Of a DNA stretch of 64,000 bases, positions 42,583 to 54,057 are shown one piece after another. The DNA is taken from NCBI GenBank assembly GCA_036655895.1, contig JAVVPF010000007.1, positions 1 to 64,000 of the forward strand, given 5' to 3'. Under the pieces are notes generated by a model. It searched no databases, was not told where the DNA came from, and was given only the letters and a program-made list of their open reading frames with translations. Position numbers and translations under genes: made by a program. Each line of letters opens with the position of its first letter. Position 1 is the stretch's first letter. This DNA is from Cloacibacillus sp. GTDB lineage: Bacteria; Synergistota; Synergistia; Synergistales; Synergistaceae.

Positions 42583-42607
42583 GCCGCCCGCAGGCGGCAT
42601 TTTTTTA
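42583..42607 (+). terminator. riboswitch-controlled terminator before mutA
   Basis: GCCGCC (42583-42588) and GGCGGC (42593-42598) with a CGCA loop, followed by A and seven T. It overlaps the segment that pairs with the antiterminator at 42523-42530. Confidence 0.88.
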
Positions 42608-42642
42608 TGCCCGCGCAATATTTTCAGAAAGGAAGCCGAATA

Positions 42643-44809
42643 ATGAACGAAACAGAGGCACGAACCGACGCGTTCCAACCGGTCTCATTTGATGAATTTG
42701 CCGAGCCTTCGCATGAAGAGTGGCGCAAAGAGGCCGAAGCCGCGCTTAAGGGCGCTCCGTTCGACAAACGGATGTATACCTCGACCTACGAGGGCATCAC
42801 GCTTGATCCAATCTACACGCTGGACGGCAGTGCCGATCTTCTGCAGAATGAAAGCCTGCCCGGCGACGCTCCGTATCTGCGCGGCACAAAAAGTTCTGGA
42901 TATGTCGGCGCGCCGTGGGGCATAGCTCAGAGCGTTTCGGAATCAAGTCCTGCCGCGGCAAACGCCGCCGTCGCGCACGAGCTTGCAAAGGGCGCGACCA
43001 TCTTGCATTTCAAGCTTGATGAGAAAAGCTTGGCGGGCTCCGACCCCGACCATTCCGACAGGAGCGAAGGCGGCGTTTCTATTTCCACGCTTGAGGATAT
43101 GGACGAACTGCTCAAAGGGCTTGACCTCACCAAGAGGCCCGTTCATCTTTATGCGGGATCCTCCGCCATGACGCTGCTGCCGCTTGTCGCGGCGCAGTTC
43201 AGGGCGTCGGGGCGGCAGTTGTCTTTTCAACAGGTAAAGGGCTGCATAGGGGCCGACCCGCTTGGCGCTCTTGCTGAGTGTGGCGCTCTTGCCATTCCGC
43301 TTGAAGAACTTTACGATGAGATGGCTCACTGCGTAAAATGGGCCGAAAAAGAGGCTCCCTCTTTGAAGACTATCCTCATTCGCGGAAGCGTTTGGCACAA
43401 CGGCGGAGCGTCCGCCACTCAGGAGGCAGCATACGCCGTTTGCTCCGCTATCGCCTACATCCGGGCGCTGCGCAGCCGCGGGATCGAGCCGGAAGCCGCC
43501 ATGAAACAGATGAAATTCAGCCTCTCCCTCGGCAAAGATTTCTTTATGGAAATTGCGAAACTGCGCGCCATCCGCGTCGTCTGGGCGCAGGTGGCCGAAG
43601 CGTTCGGCTGCGGCTCCTCCGAATGTGCAAAAATAGATATTATCGCCGAAACCTCCAGCTTTACAATGTCCAAGTATGACCCTTACGTAAATGTTTTAAG
43701 AACCACGACCGAGGCTTTTTCTGGCGCTGTGGGCGGCGTCGCCGATATGGCGGTGGGCTGCTTCGACGAGGCGGTGCGTCCCGCCGGTGAAAATTCTAAA
43801 AGAATAGCGCGCAACATACAGATAATGCTTCAGACGGAGTTTGAGATGCTCCAGCCGGTAGACCCGGCAGGAGGCTCATGGTACGTAGAGCGCCTTACAG
43901 CGCAGTGCGCCCAGACAATTTGGGCGCTTGTGCAGAAGATAGAGGCTGACGGCGGCCTTTACGCCTCTCTTGAAAAGGGCCTCGTTCAGGAAGATATAGA
44001 CAAGGTATTCAAGAGTCGGTTAAAAAATCTGGCGCTTAGAAAAGACCGGGCAGTGGGAACGAATATGTATCCGAACGCCACGGAAAAGCCTCTTGAGACG
44101 GATGGTGCGGACCCCGCTTCCGCTCGCGCGCTGCGAGCCGCCGCCGTTGCAAACTTCAAGAAATTGCGTGACGACGAACATCTTGCCGACGTCACGCGCC
44201 AGCTTGCCGCCAAATTGGCGGAGGGCGGCGATGACGTTGTTCCAGCTGTAGTCGAGGCCTATATGGCGGGAGCCTCTGCTGGCGAGATAAGAAAAATATT
44301 GGACGACGGGTTCGACGGAAGACCGGAGGCTGTACGTCCTGTCGCGCCGCACCGTCAGACGGAGGAGATAGAGGCTCTTCGCCTGGCTACGGAAGATTAT
44401 GCGGCAAGAACTGGCAAAAATATCCGTATCTTCCTGGCGAACATGGGGCCCATTCCGCAGCACAAGGGACGCGCGGACTTCACCACCGGCTTCATGGAGG
44501 TGGCGAATTTCGAAGTGATCAAAAACACTGGATTTGCCTCCCCCGAAGAGGCGGCGGCCGCCGCTGTTGCCTCAGGCGCGGATGCCGCGGTCATCTGTTC
44601 TACCGACGATACCTACCCCGAGCTGGTGCCTCCAACCGCGCGCTGCATCAAAGCGGCAGCGCCGCAAATGAAGGTGCTGCTCGCCGGAGCGCCTGCGGCT
44701 GAGTTCAAAGATTCATACGTCGAGGCGGGCGTTGACGACTTTATACACGTCAAGGCAAACTGCCTCCAGATACTAAAATCCATCCAGGAATCAAAGGCAG
44801 GGTTTAAAA

Positions 44810-44820
<11 letters not shown>
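42643..44820 (+). CDS. mutA: methylmalonyl-CoA mutase small subunit (MutA)
   Basis: The 725-residue non-catalytic partner of MutB. It has the mutase barrel domain (about 40-540; [51 protein letters not shown]) and a C-terminal B12-fold domain in which the cobalamin histidine motif D-x-H-x-x-G is lost ([13 protein letters not shown]). This is typical of MutA in heterodimeric mutases. ATG 42643 has AAAGGAAG seven bases upstream; an ATG at 42607 lies in the terminator T run and is rejected. It overlaps mutB by 11 bases. Expression is under the cobalamin riboswitch. Confidence 0.95.
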
Positions 44821-47007
<2,187 letters not shown>

Positions 47008-47008
<1 letters not shown>

Positions 47009-48141
47009 TGAGCGGCGAAAATTTCCGCCCCGAATGGCAGCCGGAGGGAGCGGGCAGTGAATTTGCCTGCTCCGTAATGCCCGGAGTGCCAATGCCGGCG
47101 GACGGTGGCGCAGCCGCGGCCCAGAACAGGCCGGCTCGTTACGCGCAAAGCAGGCTTACCGCCGAAGATTATGCGCGTGGGATAGCCGCGGGCGACAGGG
47201 TGATGCTTTCGCGCGCCATAACGATAATAGAAAGCAACGCGCCAAAGCATTTTGAGCTGGGGCAGGAGATAATCCAGCGCATCATGCCGCTCACCGGAGG
47301 CGCCATGCGCGTAGGCATCACGGGAGTGCCCGGCGCCGGCAAGAGCACCTTTATCGAAGCGCTCGGCCAGCACCTTTGCCAAGAGGGGCTCAAAATCGCG
47401 GTGCTTGCGGTCGATCCGTCGAGCTCTGTGACGCGCGGCAGCATCCTGGGTGACAAGACGAGGATGGAGAATCTGGCGCGCGAGAAAAACGCCTTTATCC
47501 GGCCTTCGCCTTCTGGCGGGTCGCTTGGAGGAGTTACGCGAAAAAGCCGTGAAACGATGCTTCTTTGCGAAGCCGCGGGCTACGACGTCGTACTGGTAGA
47601 GACGGTAGGCGTGGGACAGAGCGAGACGACGGTACGTTCTATGGTCGACTATTTTCTTGTAGTCGTCATAACAGGAGCCGGCGACGAGCTGCAGGGGTTA
47701 AAAAAAGGCATCATAGAGCTTGCGGACAGCATCCTCGTCAACAAGGCAGACGGGGACAATAAAATGAAAGCTCTCATGGCGCGCGCCGATTACAACCAGA
47801 TACTGCACTATCTGCGTCCAGCGACCGAGGGTTGGAAGACAAAGGCCTACGCCTGTTCCTCAATAACCGGCGACGGTATCGATGAGATATGGAACGTTAT
47901 AAAAGATTTCCGTGACAATGTTTCAGAGTCAGGGATCTTCATAAAGAGACGAAGAGAACAGACGATCGAATGGGTCCGCGCAATGACGGCGGAACATCTG
48001 CAAAATCGCATCGCGCAGAACGAAGCGCTTACGAAATGCAGGGAGGAAATCGAAAGGAGCGTGATTTGCGGCGAAGTGACCCCTACGATGGCCGCAAAGG
48101 CGGTAATTGACGACATGGAAAGATTACTCTTCCGTCGTTAG
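47008..48141 (+). CDS. meaB: MeaB-type G-protein chaperone of methylmalonyl-CoA mutase
   Basis: A GTPase that loads adenosylcobalamin into the mutase and guards it from inactivation. The 377-residue protein has Walker A GVPGAGKST (106-114), VDPSSSVTRGSILGDKTRM in parts VDPSSSVTRG and GDKTRM, ETVGVGQSE and the NKAD base motif. The first 50 residues are a Pro/Ala-rich extension without known function. Start ATG 47008 overlaps the mutB stop (TAATG), showing coupling. It is the last gene of the first riboswitch operon. Confidence 0.94.
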
Positions 48142-48344
48142 CGAAACACTGCAACAAAAAACACACACAACTTCCGTTGCACGGCGCGGCCCGCACAGCC
48201 TAGCCGTGCGGCGGATTTTACAAAAGCTGTCTATGGGGAGTTCCTCCTCCTCGTTTTTAGATAGAAGCAGTTTCACTCTCCTAACGGGTCTCTGGTGTGA
48301 GCAGCCGGAGGCCCTTACTTGTTCGGCGTGCCTTGCCATCCCCG

Positions 48345-48372
48345 TTGACTATACGGCGTATCTTCGTATAAT
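48345..48372 (+). promoter_or_regulatory. promoter of the cobamide uptake operon
   Basis: TTGACT (48345-48350) and TATAAT (48367-48372) are 16 bases apart, just before the second riboswitch. From 48142 to 48344 there is no gene; a 6-bp hairpin CCGCAC/GTGCGG (48191-48211) may be a weak terminator for meaB. Confidence 0.75.
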
Positions 48373-48395
48373 ATATTACAAGAGTTTAATTAGCA

Positions 48396-48529
48396 TCGTG
48401 GATTTGGGAATCAGGTGAAACGCCTGAACGGCCCCGCCACTGTAACCGGGACGAAAGCGCACGTGCCACTGAAGAAATTTGGGAAGGCGCGCAAGTAGGA
48501 TGAACGGAAGCCAGTAGACCTATCCGCGA
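48396..48529 (+). promoter_or_regulatory. cobalamin riboswitch 2 (before btuFDC)
   Basis: A complete B12 aptamer closely related to riboswitch 1, with TCGTGGA/TCCGCGA as outer stem, GGGAATCAGGTG, CCCCGCCACTGTAACCGGG and B12 box GAAGCCAGTAGACC near 48507. The antiterminator GCGGGTGG (48553-48560) can pair with CCGCCCGC (48616-48623) and so exclude the terminator at 48615-48630. It should shut off cobamide uptake genes when B12 is plentiful. Confidence 0.95.
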
Positions 48530-48614
48530 TAGAGGATTTGGACACTTTCCGCGCGGGTGGAGATTGTCGCTTTGCGTCTGAGGCGTACGCCAGTCTGACG
48601 CATAAACTTCCCAA

Positions 48615-48637
48615 GCCGCCCGCAGGCGGCGTTTTTT
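48615..48637 (+). terminator. riboswitch-controlled terminator before btuF
   Basis: GCCGCC (48615-48620) and GGCGGC (48625-48630) with a CGCA loop, then G and T6. Same structure as at 42583-42607, and both are followed by the same bases TTTTTTATGCCCGCGCAAT. Confidence 0.88.
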
Positions 48638-48734
48638 ATGCCCGCGCAATGACCAAGATGGTTTCGCCCGATTTACCGAGTGGAACTATACGCTTTATAA
48701 ATTGGAAAATTTATCAGCGAAAGGTGTTTTGCCG

Positions 48735-49652
48735 TTGTTTCATTGCAGACTTAGAGGCGCTTTTATCATCATTCTTTTATTTATAGCCACCGCGTCAGCC
48801 CCCTCTCTATCAGAGGCGGGGCCCAAACGAATCATCTCTGTCACTCCTGTGGGGACTGAGATACTTTTTGCACTTGGGCAGGGGCAAAATATCGCGGGCG
48901 TGACGAGCTTTTGCGACTATCCGCCTGAGGCGCTGAAGAAGCCCAAAATTGGCGGATATTCCGATATAAACTTCGAGGCGCTGGTAGCTCAGAGGGTGGA
49001 TCTCGTCGTGCTGCAAGATATGCACTCGCAGTCTATCCCGGATCTTGAAAAATTAAAGATACCATATTTCGTAGTGAAGCAGGAAAACATCTCTGATATT
49101 TACAAAGCGGTGGACGGGCTTGGGAAAATCTGCGGAGCCTCTAAAAAGGCGGAGCTGATAGTTGCCGGCATGAAGAAGGATATAGCGGCGATAAGCAAAA
49201 AGGTGAACGGTCGTCCGCGCCCCAGCGTGCTGCTCTGCGTCTCGCGCGAACTCTCCGGCAATGTCATACCAGCGTTTTACGCCGCCGGCACAAGGAATTT
49301 TTATAATGAGGTCATATCGCTTGCCGGAGGCGAGAACGTTATGGGGAAGACAAAGAGCGTCGTCACCTACCACAAAATATCTCAGGAGGGGCTTGCGCTC
49401 ATAGACCCTAATGTGATAGTGGACCTCGTCGGTGAAGCGAAATATTATCATTCGGCAGACAAGATAGATATAAATAAAGTATTCAATGAAAAATATTTAA
49501 AGGGCCAATGGCTTTCGGGGGTCAAGGTCAAAGCGGTGCGCGACGGGCGTATCTATATCATGGACGGCACCGTATTTCTGCGCCCAGGACCGCGCCTGCC
49601 CTTTATTATAAAATCCTTCGCGAAGGCGCTGCACCCCGAGGTAAAATGGTGA
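48735..49652 (+). CDS. btuF: periplasmic cobamide-binding protein (BtuF-like)
   Basis: A solute-binding protein of the cluster A-II type (about 305 residues) that hands B12 to the ABC transporter encoded next. A hydrophobic export segment (FIIILLFIATASAPSLSEA) is followed by RIISVTPVGTEILFALG and GYSDINFEAL, the BtuF/FhuD fold, with late DPNVIVDL and RPGPRLPFI. The start is uncertain: TTG 48735 has AAAGGTG eight bases upstream, giving MFHCRLRGAF; no ATG fits. First gene under the second cobalamin riboswitch. Confidence 0.88.
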   Translation: MFHCRLRGAFIIILLFIATASAPSLSEAGPKRIISVTPVGTEILFALGQGQNIAGVTSFCDYPPEALKKPKIGGYSDINFEALVAQRVDLVVLQDMHSQSIPDLEKLKIPYFVVKQENISDIYKAVDGLGKICGASKKAELIVAGMKKDIAAISKKVNGRPRPSVLLCVSRELSGNVIPAFYAAGTRNFYNEVISLAGGENVMGKTKSVVTYHKISQEGLALIDPNVIVDLVGEAKYYHSADKIDINKVFNEKYLKGQWLSGVKVKAVRDGRIYIMDGTVFLRPGPRLPFIIKSFAKALHPEVKW

Positions 49653-50455
49653 TTTCCGCTGCGTCAGAAGTAACGCCAATAATGGAGGTTAGGAACCTTT
49701 CCTGTTCCTTTGCCGGAAAAAATATTCTTTCCGATATTTCGTTCGACATCCTGAAGGGTGAGTTTGCCGCGGTCGTCGGCCCGAACGGGGCCGGAAAAAG
49801 CACTCTTCTTAAGTGTTTGGGAGGCCTTGCGCCCCTTGCGGGAGGAAGCGTCGCAGTCCTGGGAGAGCCTACCGCCTCCATGAGCGCGTGCCGCATAGCC
49901 CGCAGCATCGCGTGGCTCCATCAAAACGGAGCCGCGGATATGCCCTACACTGTGCGCCAGTTTGCCATGCTTTCCCGTTATCCTTGGCGTCCTGTACTGA
50001 GCGGAGAATCAGATGAAGACCGCGTCATCGTTGAGAAGATGTTAAAACGCGCCGGGGCCGACAAATATGCGGATAGGGTCCTTTCGACCCTTTCAGGGGG
50101 GGAGCGTCAGCGCGCTCTGCTTGCGGCGGCTCTTGCGCAGGAGACTGAGATACTTTTCCTCGACGAACCCGCGAGCTTCTTGGACTACAGCAGCCAGGCC
50201 GAGATGCTGGAGTTGATAGAGGCGGCATCGAGCGAAGGAAAGACGATAGTCATGGTCACTCATGATATCAATATGGCGCTTCACGGCGCGGACCGCATAA
50301 TCGCGCTGAAAGGCGGAGGGCTGGTCTGGAACGGCGCGGCGGAGGATTTTCTTTCTTGCGGTATGATGAACGATATATTCGGCACGGATTTCGTAGCTTT
50401 CCAAAACGCGGGGCAGATGCGCCCCTATGTCGTGCCGATGGGGCTCGTGTCATGA
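49646..50455 (+). CDS. btuD: ABC transporter ATPase for cobamide uptake (BtuD-like)
   Basis: A 269-residue ATP-binding subunit. Walker A is GPNGAGKST near residue 45, the signature is LSGGERQRALLAAALAQ, Walker B is ILFLDEPASFLD and the H-loop is MVTHDINMAL, as in BtuD/FecE importers. ATG 49646 overlaps the btuF stop by seven bases and has GAGG upstream. It forms the transporter with the next gene, probably as a dimer of each. Confidence 0.93.
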   Translation: MVISAASEVTPIMEVRNLSCSFAGKNILSDISFDILKGEFAAVVGPNGAGKSTLLKCLGGLAPLAGGSVAVLGEPTASMSACRIARSIAWLHQNGAADMPYTVRQFAMLSRYPWRPVLSGESDEDRVIVEKMLKRAGADKYADRVLSTLSGGERQRALLAAALAQETEILFLDEPASFLDYSSQAEMLELIEAASSEGKTIVMVTHDINMALHGADRIIALKGGGLVWNGAAEDFLSCGMMNDIFGTDFVAFQNAGQMRPYVVPMGLVS

Positions 50456-51429
50456 AGCGCCGCCTCTTGGTTCTCTATCTTCTTTCCGCGCTCGTTCTCT
50501 GCGCGTCGCCGTTTATCGGCGCGTACTTTATATCTCCCGACGCCCTCTTTGGAGGAGCGGACCCCGCGGCTTCGCAGATATTGTTTGAGCTGCGCATCCC
50601 GCGCGCCGCGCTAGGCTGGCTAACGGGCGCCACGCTCGCCATCTGCGGGCTTATCTTTCAGGCGCTGTTCAGAAATCCGCTCGCGTCGCCCGACATGCTC
50701 GGCGTCTCCATGGGCGCGGCTCTCGGCGCGGTCGCCTACATCAGGCTCGGTATATCGTTTGCCTTGTTCGGCCTCATCTCTGGACTCTCATTCGCCGCTT
50801 TTACCGGAGCTTTTCTTGCCATTGCCCTGCTGTATGCTGCGGGCAGTTTTAAAAGAGGCGGCCTTTCAATGGGCTCGCTGCTGCTTGCCGGCGTTGCTCT
50901 AAACTTTCTCTTTGGCAGTTTCAACATGATGATCCAATATACTGGCGGATTTGCAGACAGCTTCAAGATGATGAGATGGACGATGGGCGGCCTTCAGACG
51001 GTCGGCTTCGCCTCCGCTCTCGCCTCGCTGCCTGGGCTTGTCATTATCGGCGCTGTTGGGTGGCTTGTAGGACCGCAGCTTGACCTTCTCGTCTGCGGAG
51101 AGGATATGGCGGCCAGCCGCGGCGTATCTGTGAAAAATCTTCGCCGGCTGGTTTTCTTCTTTGTTTCGCTTGTAATAGGCGTAAGCGTCGCCCTCTGCGG
51201 CCCCATCGGTTTCGTCGGGCTGATGTGCCCGCATATTGCACGCGCGTTGACCGGCAGATCGCACAGGCAGCTTACGATAAGCTGCGCCTTCTTCGGAGGA
51301 GCCTTCCTCGTCATCTGCGACACCGCCGCGAGGGCCTTCTGGGCGCCCACGGAGATACCGGTAGGCATAATCACCTCGGCGATAGGCTCGTCGTTCTTTC
51401 TGTGGCTGCTAGTAAAGGGGCGGGGCTGA
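50452..51429 (+). CDS. btuC: ABC transporter permease for cobamide uptake (BtuC/FecCD family)
   Basis: A 325-residue integral membrane protein with about ten helices. It has LRIPRAALGWLTGATLAICGL, NPLASPDMLGVSMGAALGA, GPIGFVGLMCPHIARAL (the loop that touches the ATPase) and AFWAPTEIPVGIITSAIGSSFFLWLL in part PTEIPVGIITSAIG, all standard for FecCD permeases. ATGA overlap with btuD shows coupling. The stop overlaps the next start (TGATG). Confidence 0.94.
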   Translation: MKRRLLVLYLLSALVLCASPFIGAYFISPDALFGGADPAASQILFELRIPRAALGWLTGATLAICGLIFQALFRNPLASPDMLGVSMGAALGAVAYIRLGISFALFGLISGLSFAAFTGAFLAIALLYAAGSFKRGGLSMGSLLLAGVALNFLFGSFNMMIQYTGGFADSFKMMRWTMGGLQTVGFASALASLPGLVIIGAVGWLVGPQLDLLVCGEDMAASRGVSVKNLRRLVFFFVSLVIGVSVALCGPIGFVGLMCPHIARALTGRSHRQLTISCAFFGGAFLVICDTAARAFWAPTEIPVGIITSAIGSSFFLWLLVKGRG

Positions 51430-52232
51430 TGCACCCGCTGCGTTTTCCCGGCGTGAGGCTGGGCGGCACCTCATGGGTCGTGCCGGGCGCTTTTTCCGAA
51501 AACATGCGTGTGCTCTCCAAAGAGGCGCAGGATATGCAGCTTGTACTCTTTGACAATCAATACGGTTCAAACATTCCAACGCAGACCGAGGTAAGAGAAC
51601 TTGCCGCGCTGCGCCGCGACCTTGACATGAGCTGCACCGTTCATTTCCCGGACGACATCTGCCTTTCGACCGACGCCGCGGAGCGCGTGCGCTGCGAGGA
51701 CTCTTGCCTCAGGATAATGGAGCTTTTCGCTCCGCTGGAGCCGTTCGCGTGGATACTGCATCTGGATGGGGAGCTTTTCGGACGTTTTCCAAGCGCGGAT
51801 ATGCCGGCGTGGCTTGAAAAAAGCGGCGGCTCACTTAAAAGGCTCGCGGACAACATCGACGAACCAGCCGCGATATGCGTCGAGACGCTTGACTACAACA
51901 TAGAAATAGCCTGTCCGCTGATAGAGGAGCGCGGCCTTTCAATGTGCCTGGACATAGGGCATCTTGTCAGATACGGACACCCGGTGCTTGAACAGATGCG
52001 CCGTTACCTGCCGCACACGCGCTGCCTTCATATCCACGGCGTAACGGAAGACGGCACGGATCACGTCAGCATGAGCAGCTTCGACCCCGCGCTGTTTCGC
52101 GCGATCGTCTCGATGCTTGCGCAGGACGGCCGTGAACGCGTGATGACGCTTGAGGTCTTTGAAAATAATTACGAGCTTTCGCTCGAGGCCATAAGAAAAT
52201 TTATATCAATGGAAGAAAAGGGAGGATATTGA
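51429..52232 (+). CDS. cbiR: AP-endonuclease-2-like TIM barrel, probable CbiR cobamide-remodelling enzyme
   Basis: A 267-residue xylose-isomerase-like TIM-barrel protein. ICVETLDYN, GLSMCLDIGHLVRYG and CLHIHGVTEDGTDHVSM supply the Glu, Asp, His ligands typical of this metal-dependent superfamily. Alone this would be an unspecific call, but it is coupled to btuC under a cobalamin riboswitch. In Akkermansia, CbiR of the same superfamily removes the lower ligand of cobamides so that they can be rebuilt; that is the likely role here. ATG 51429 overlaps the btuC stop. Confidence 0.75.
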   Translation: MHPLRFPGVRLGGTSWVVPGAFSENMRVLSKEAQDMQLVLFDNQYGSNIPTQTEVRELAALRRDLDMSCTVHFPDDICLSTDAAERVRCEDSCLRIMELFAPLEPFAWILHLDGELFGRFPSADMPAWLEKSGGSLKRLADNIDEPAAICVETLDYNIEIACPLIEERGLSMCLDIGHLVRYGHPVLEQMRRYLPHTRCLHIHGVTEDGTDHVSMSSFDPALFRAIVSMLAQDGRERVMTLEVFENNYELSLEAIRKFISMEEKGGY

Positions 52233-52236
52233 CCAG

Positions 52237-52863
52237 ATGCTGCAGTACATGAACGACGGCGGGATCATAATGTGGATAATAGCGGCGCTCTCTGTCGTCG
52301 CCGCGGCCGTTGCCGCCGAAAGATTTCTCTTCTTTCGCCAGCAAAGCGCGGAACCGGAAACACTAGAAAAGCGACTGGGCGAGGCGATAAAAAACGGAGA
52401 TATGGAAGAGGCGAAGGCCATCGCGGCCTCCTCGGCAGGCTCCTTGAACAGACTTTTTACGGCAGCGCTCTGCGAATGGCAGGACTCTCCGCAGGAAATG
52501 GAACTCTTGCTGGCGCAGCAGATACGCCGCGAAATCTTCAGATGGGAAAAGAAGCTCTACATTCTTGAACTCATCGGAAAAACGGCGCCCTTGCTGGGGC
52601 TGCTGGGGACGGTGCTTGGCATGGTCGAAATGTTCGGCACTCTCCACGCGGGCGCCCAGATAAGCGCCTCCGCCGTCACAGGCGGTATATGGAAGGCGCT
52701 CTATACCACGGTTGCCGGGCTCACCGTCGCCATCCCCGTCATTTTCGTTTACGGCCTGCTTAACTCGCGAATAGACAACGAAGAGGAGACGCTCAAAAGG
52801 GGCGCCGATTTTATAACGAGACTGCGGATGGGCTGCACAGATGGCAAGACGCGGAAGGAATAA
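52237..52863 (+). CDS. exbB: MotA/TolQ/ExbB proton channel protein
   Basis: A 208-residue inner-membrane protein with three helices: one near the N-terminus (IIMWIIAALSVVAAAVAA) and two in the C-terminal half (TAPLLGLLGTVLGMVEMF and ALYTTVAGLTVAIPVIFVYG), the latter carrying the TolQ/ExbB signature. With ExbD it uses the proton gradient to drive TonB. GGGAGGA precedes the start. The end overlaps exbD by 23 bases. Confidence 0.93.
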   Translation: MLQYMNDGGIIMWIIAALSVVAAAVAAERFLFFRQQSAEPETLEKRLGEAIKNGDMEEAKAIAASSAGSLNRLFTAALCEWQDSPQEMELLLAQQIRREIFRWEKKLYILELIGKTAPLLGLLGTVLGMVEMFGTLHAGAQISASAVTGGIWKALYTTVAGLTVAIPVIFVYGLLNSRIDNEEETLKRGADFITRLRMGCTDGKTRKE

Positions 52864-53230
52864 AAGCGCGGATATCGACATCACGCCGCTCATCGACGTC
52901 CTCTTCATGCTGATAATATTTTTTGTCCTCACCGCCTCCTTCGTGCAGGGCAATCTTAAGGTAGACCTTCCAGCGGGAGAGGGAGCGCCGACAGATACGC
53001 GCGGCGCCGTCATTCTCACAGTCTCGCCAGGCGACAGGTTCCAATGGGACGGGCGCGAAACCACAAAGGCCGAACTGCCGAAGCTCGCGGCCGCGCTCAA
53101 CGGACGCAAGTTGCTCGTAGCTGGCGATAAAGATGTGTCATACGGCAGCGTCACAGAGGCGCTGTCATTACTGCGAAAGTCCGGAGTGCCATCAGCCGGG
53201 CTGATGCTTGCGGGAGAAGATGCAAAATGA
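52841..53230 (+). CDS. exbD: ExbD/TolR family protein
   Basis: A 129-residue protein with one N-terminal helix. The helix has the conserved Asp in IDITPLIDVLFMLIIFFVLT (residues 12-31), which carries protons in ExbD, and a periplasmic domain with the C-terminal ALSLLRKSGVPSAGLML. Starts within exbB and overlaps tonB by four bases, so all three are translationally linked and should be made in step. Confidence 0.94.
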   Translation: MARRGRNKSADIDITPLIDVLFMLIIFFVLTASFVQGNLKVDLPAGEGAPTDTRGAVILTVSPGDRFQWDGRETTKAELPKLAAALNGRKLLVAGDKDVSYGSVTEALSLLRKSGVPSAGLMLAGEDAK

Positions 53231-53964
53231 CGTATACCTGTGAAGCGCACAACAGATGGGCGGCGGCGGTGGTCTTCAGCATCGCGCTAAACGCGGCGGT
53301 ACTGCTTCTTATAGGCTGCTGCGAGTTAAAGGCGCACCCAGAGCCCACGCCTATAATGACTGTCAGCCTAGCCGACTATCGAGCCGCGGCCTCGCGTTCA
53401 CCCAAAGCCGCGCAGCATGGAGGCCTCAAGCCAGTTTCTTCGGTGGTTCCAAAGTCCGCTGTGCCGGAGGAAAAGCGAAAGCGGCAGATTCAGCAGACCG
53501 ATGTAAATAGAGCGTCAAAGAAGATGGAAAACAGCACGAAAGATGAACTGCCTGTTTCAAAAGCAATGGCTGCTGAAACGTCGGCGCAGCAGGTTGGCGA
53601 CGAAGGCGCGCCCGCCTCTGAAAACGCAGGCGGGGTCGGTTCGGAGTTTGGCGGCGCGTCTGCCGCAGGCGATGGGCGTGCTGCTGGAGACGACGGCGGC
53701 GGTGTTTTTGAGCTAAGTGGGCTTACCGTGCTAAAAAAAGTGCTGCCGGACTATCCTCTTTTTTCGCGCAAGAGAAAGGAGGAGGGAACAAGCGTCGTGC
53801 TTGCCGCATTGGATAACGGAGCGGTCGTATCGGCGGAGCTTGAAAGATCCAGCGGATTTGAGCGTCTAGACAGCGCCGCTCTGAAGGCCGTAAAGGGATG
53901 GAAATTCCATTCCGACGGACGGCTCCGAGTCCGTATACCGTTTGCGTTTAAAATCGCGTATTAA
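53227..53964 (+). CDS. tonB: TonB energy-transducing protein
   Basis: A 245-residue protein with an N-terminal membrane anchor (AAAVVFSIALNAAVLLLIGCC), a long disordered Lys/Glu/Ser/Gly linker (about 60-165) and a C-terminal TonB domain: VLPDYPLFSRKRKEEGTSVV, SSGFERLDSAALKAVKGWKF. The linker is rich in acidic and Gly residues and not in the common Pro-Lys repeats. It transmits energy from ExbB-ExbD to the receptor encoded next. Confidence 0.93.
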   Translation: MTYTCEAHNRWAAAVVFSIALNAAVLLLIGCCELKAHPEPTPIMTVSLADYRAAASRSPKAAQHGGLKPVSSVVPKSAVPEEKRKRQIQQTDVNRASKKMENSTKDELPVSKAMAAETSAQQVGDEGAPASENAGGVGSEFGGASAAGDGRAAGDDGGGVFELSGLTVLKKVLPDYPLFSRKRKEEGTSVVLAALDNGAVVSAELERSSGFERLDSAALKAVKGWKFHSDGRLRVRIPFAFKIAY

Positions 53965-54057
53965 CGCAGCTCCTCTGAAACAAATTAGCTGATAGGAATT
54001 TACCCGCTGTTGTCAGGTTTTTTTTTGCAAAAATTTTTGAAGGATGTGTTTTTCGAT

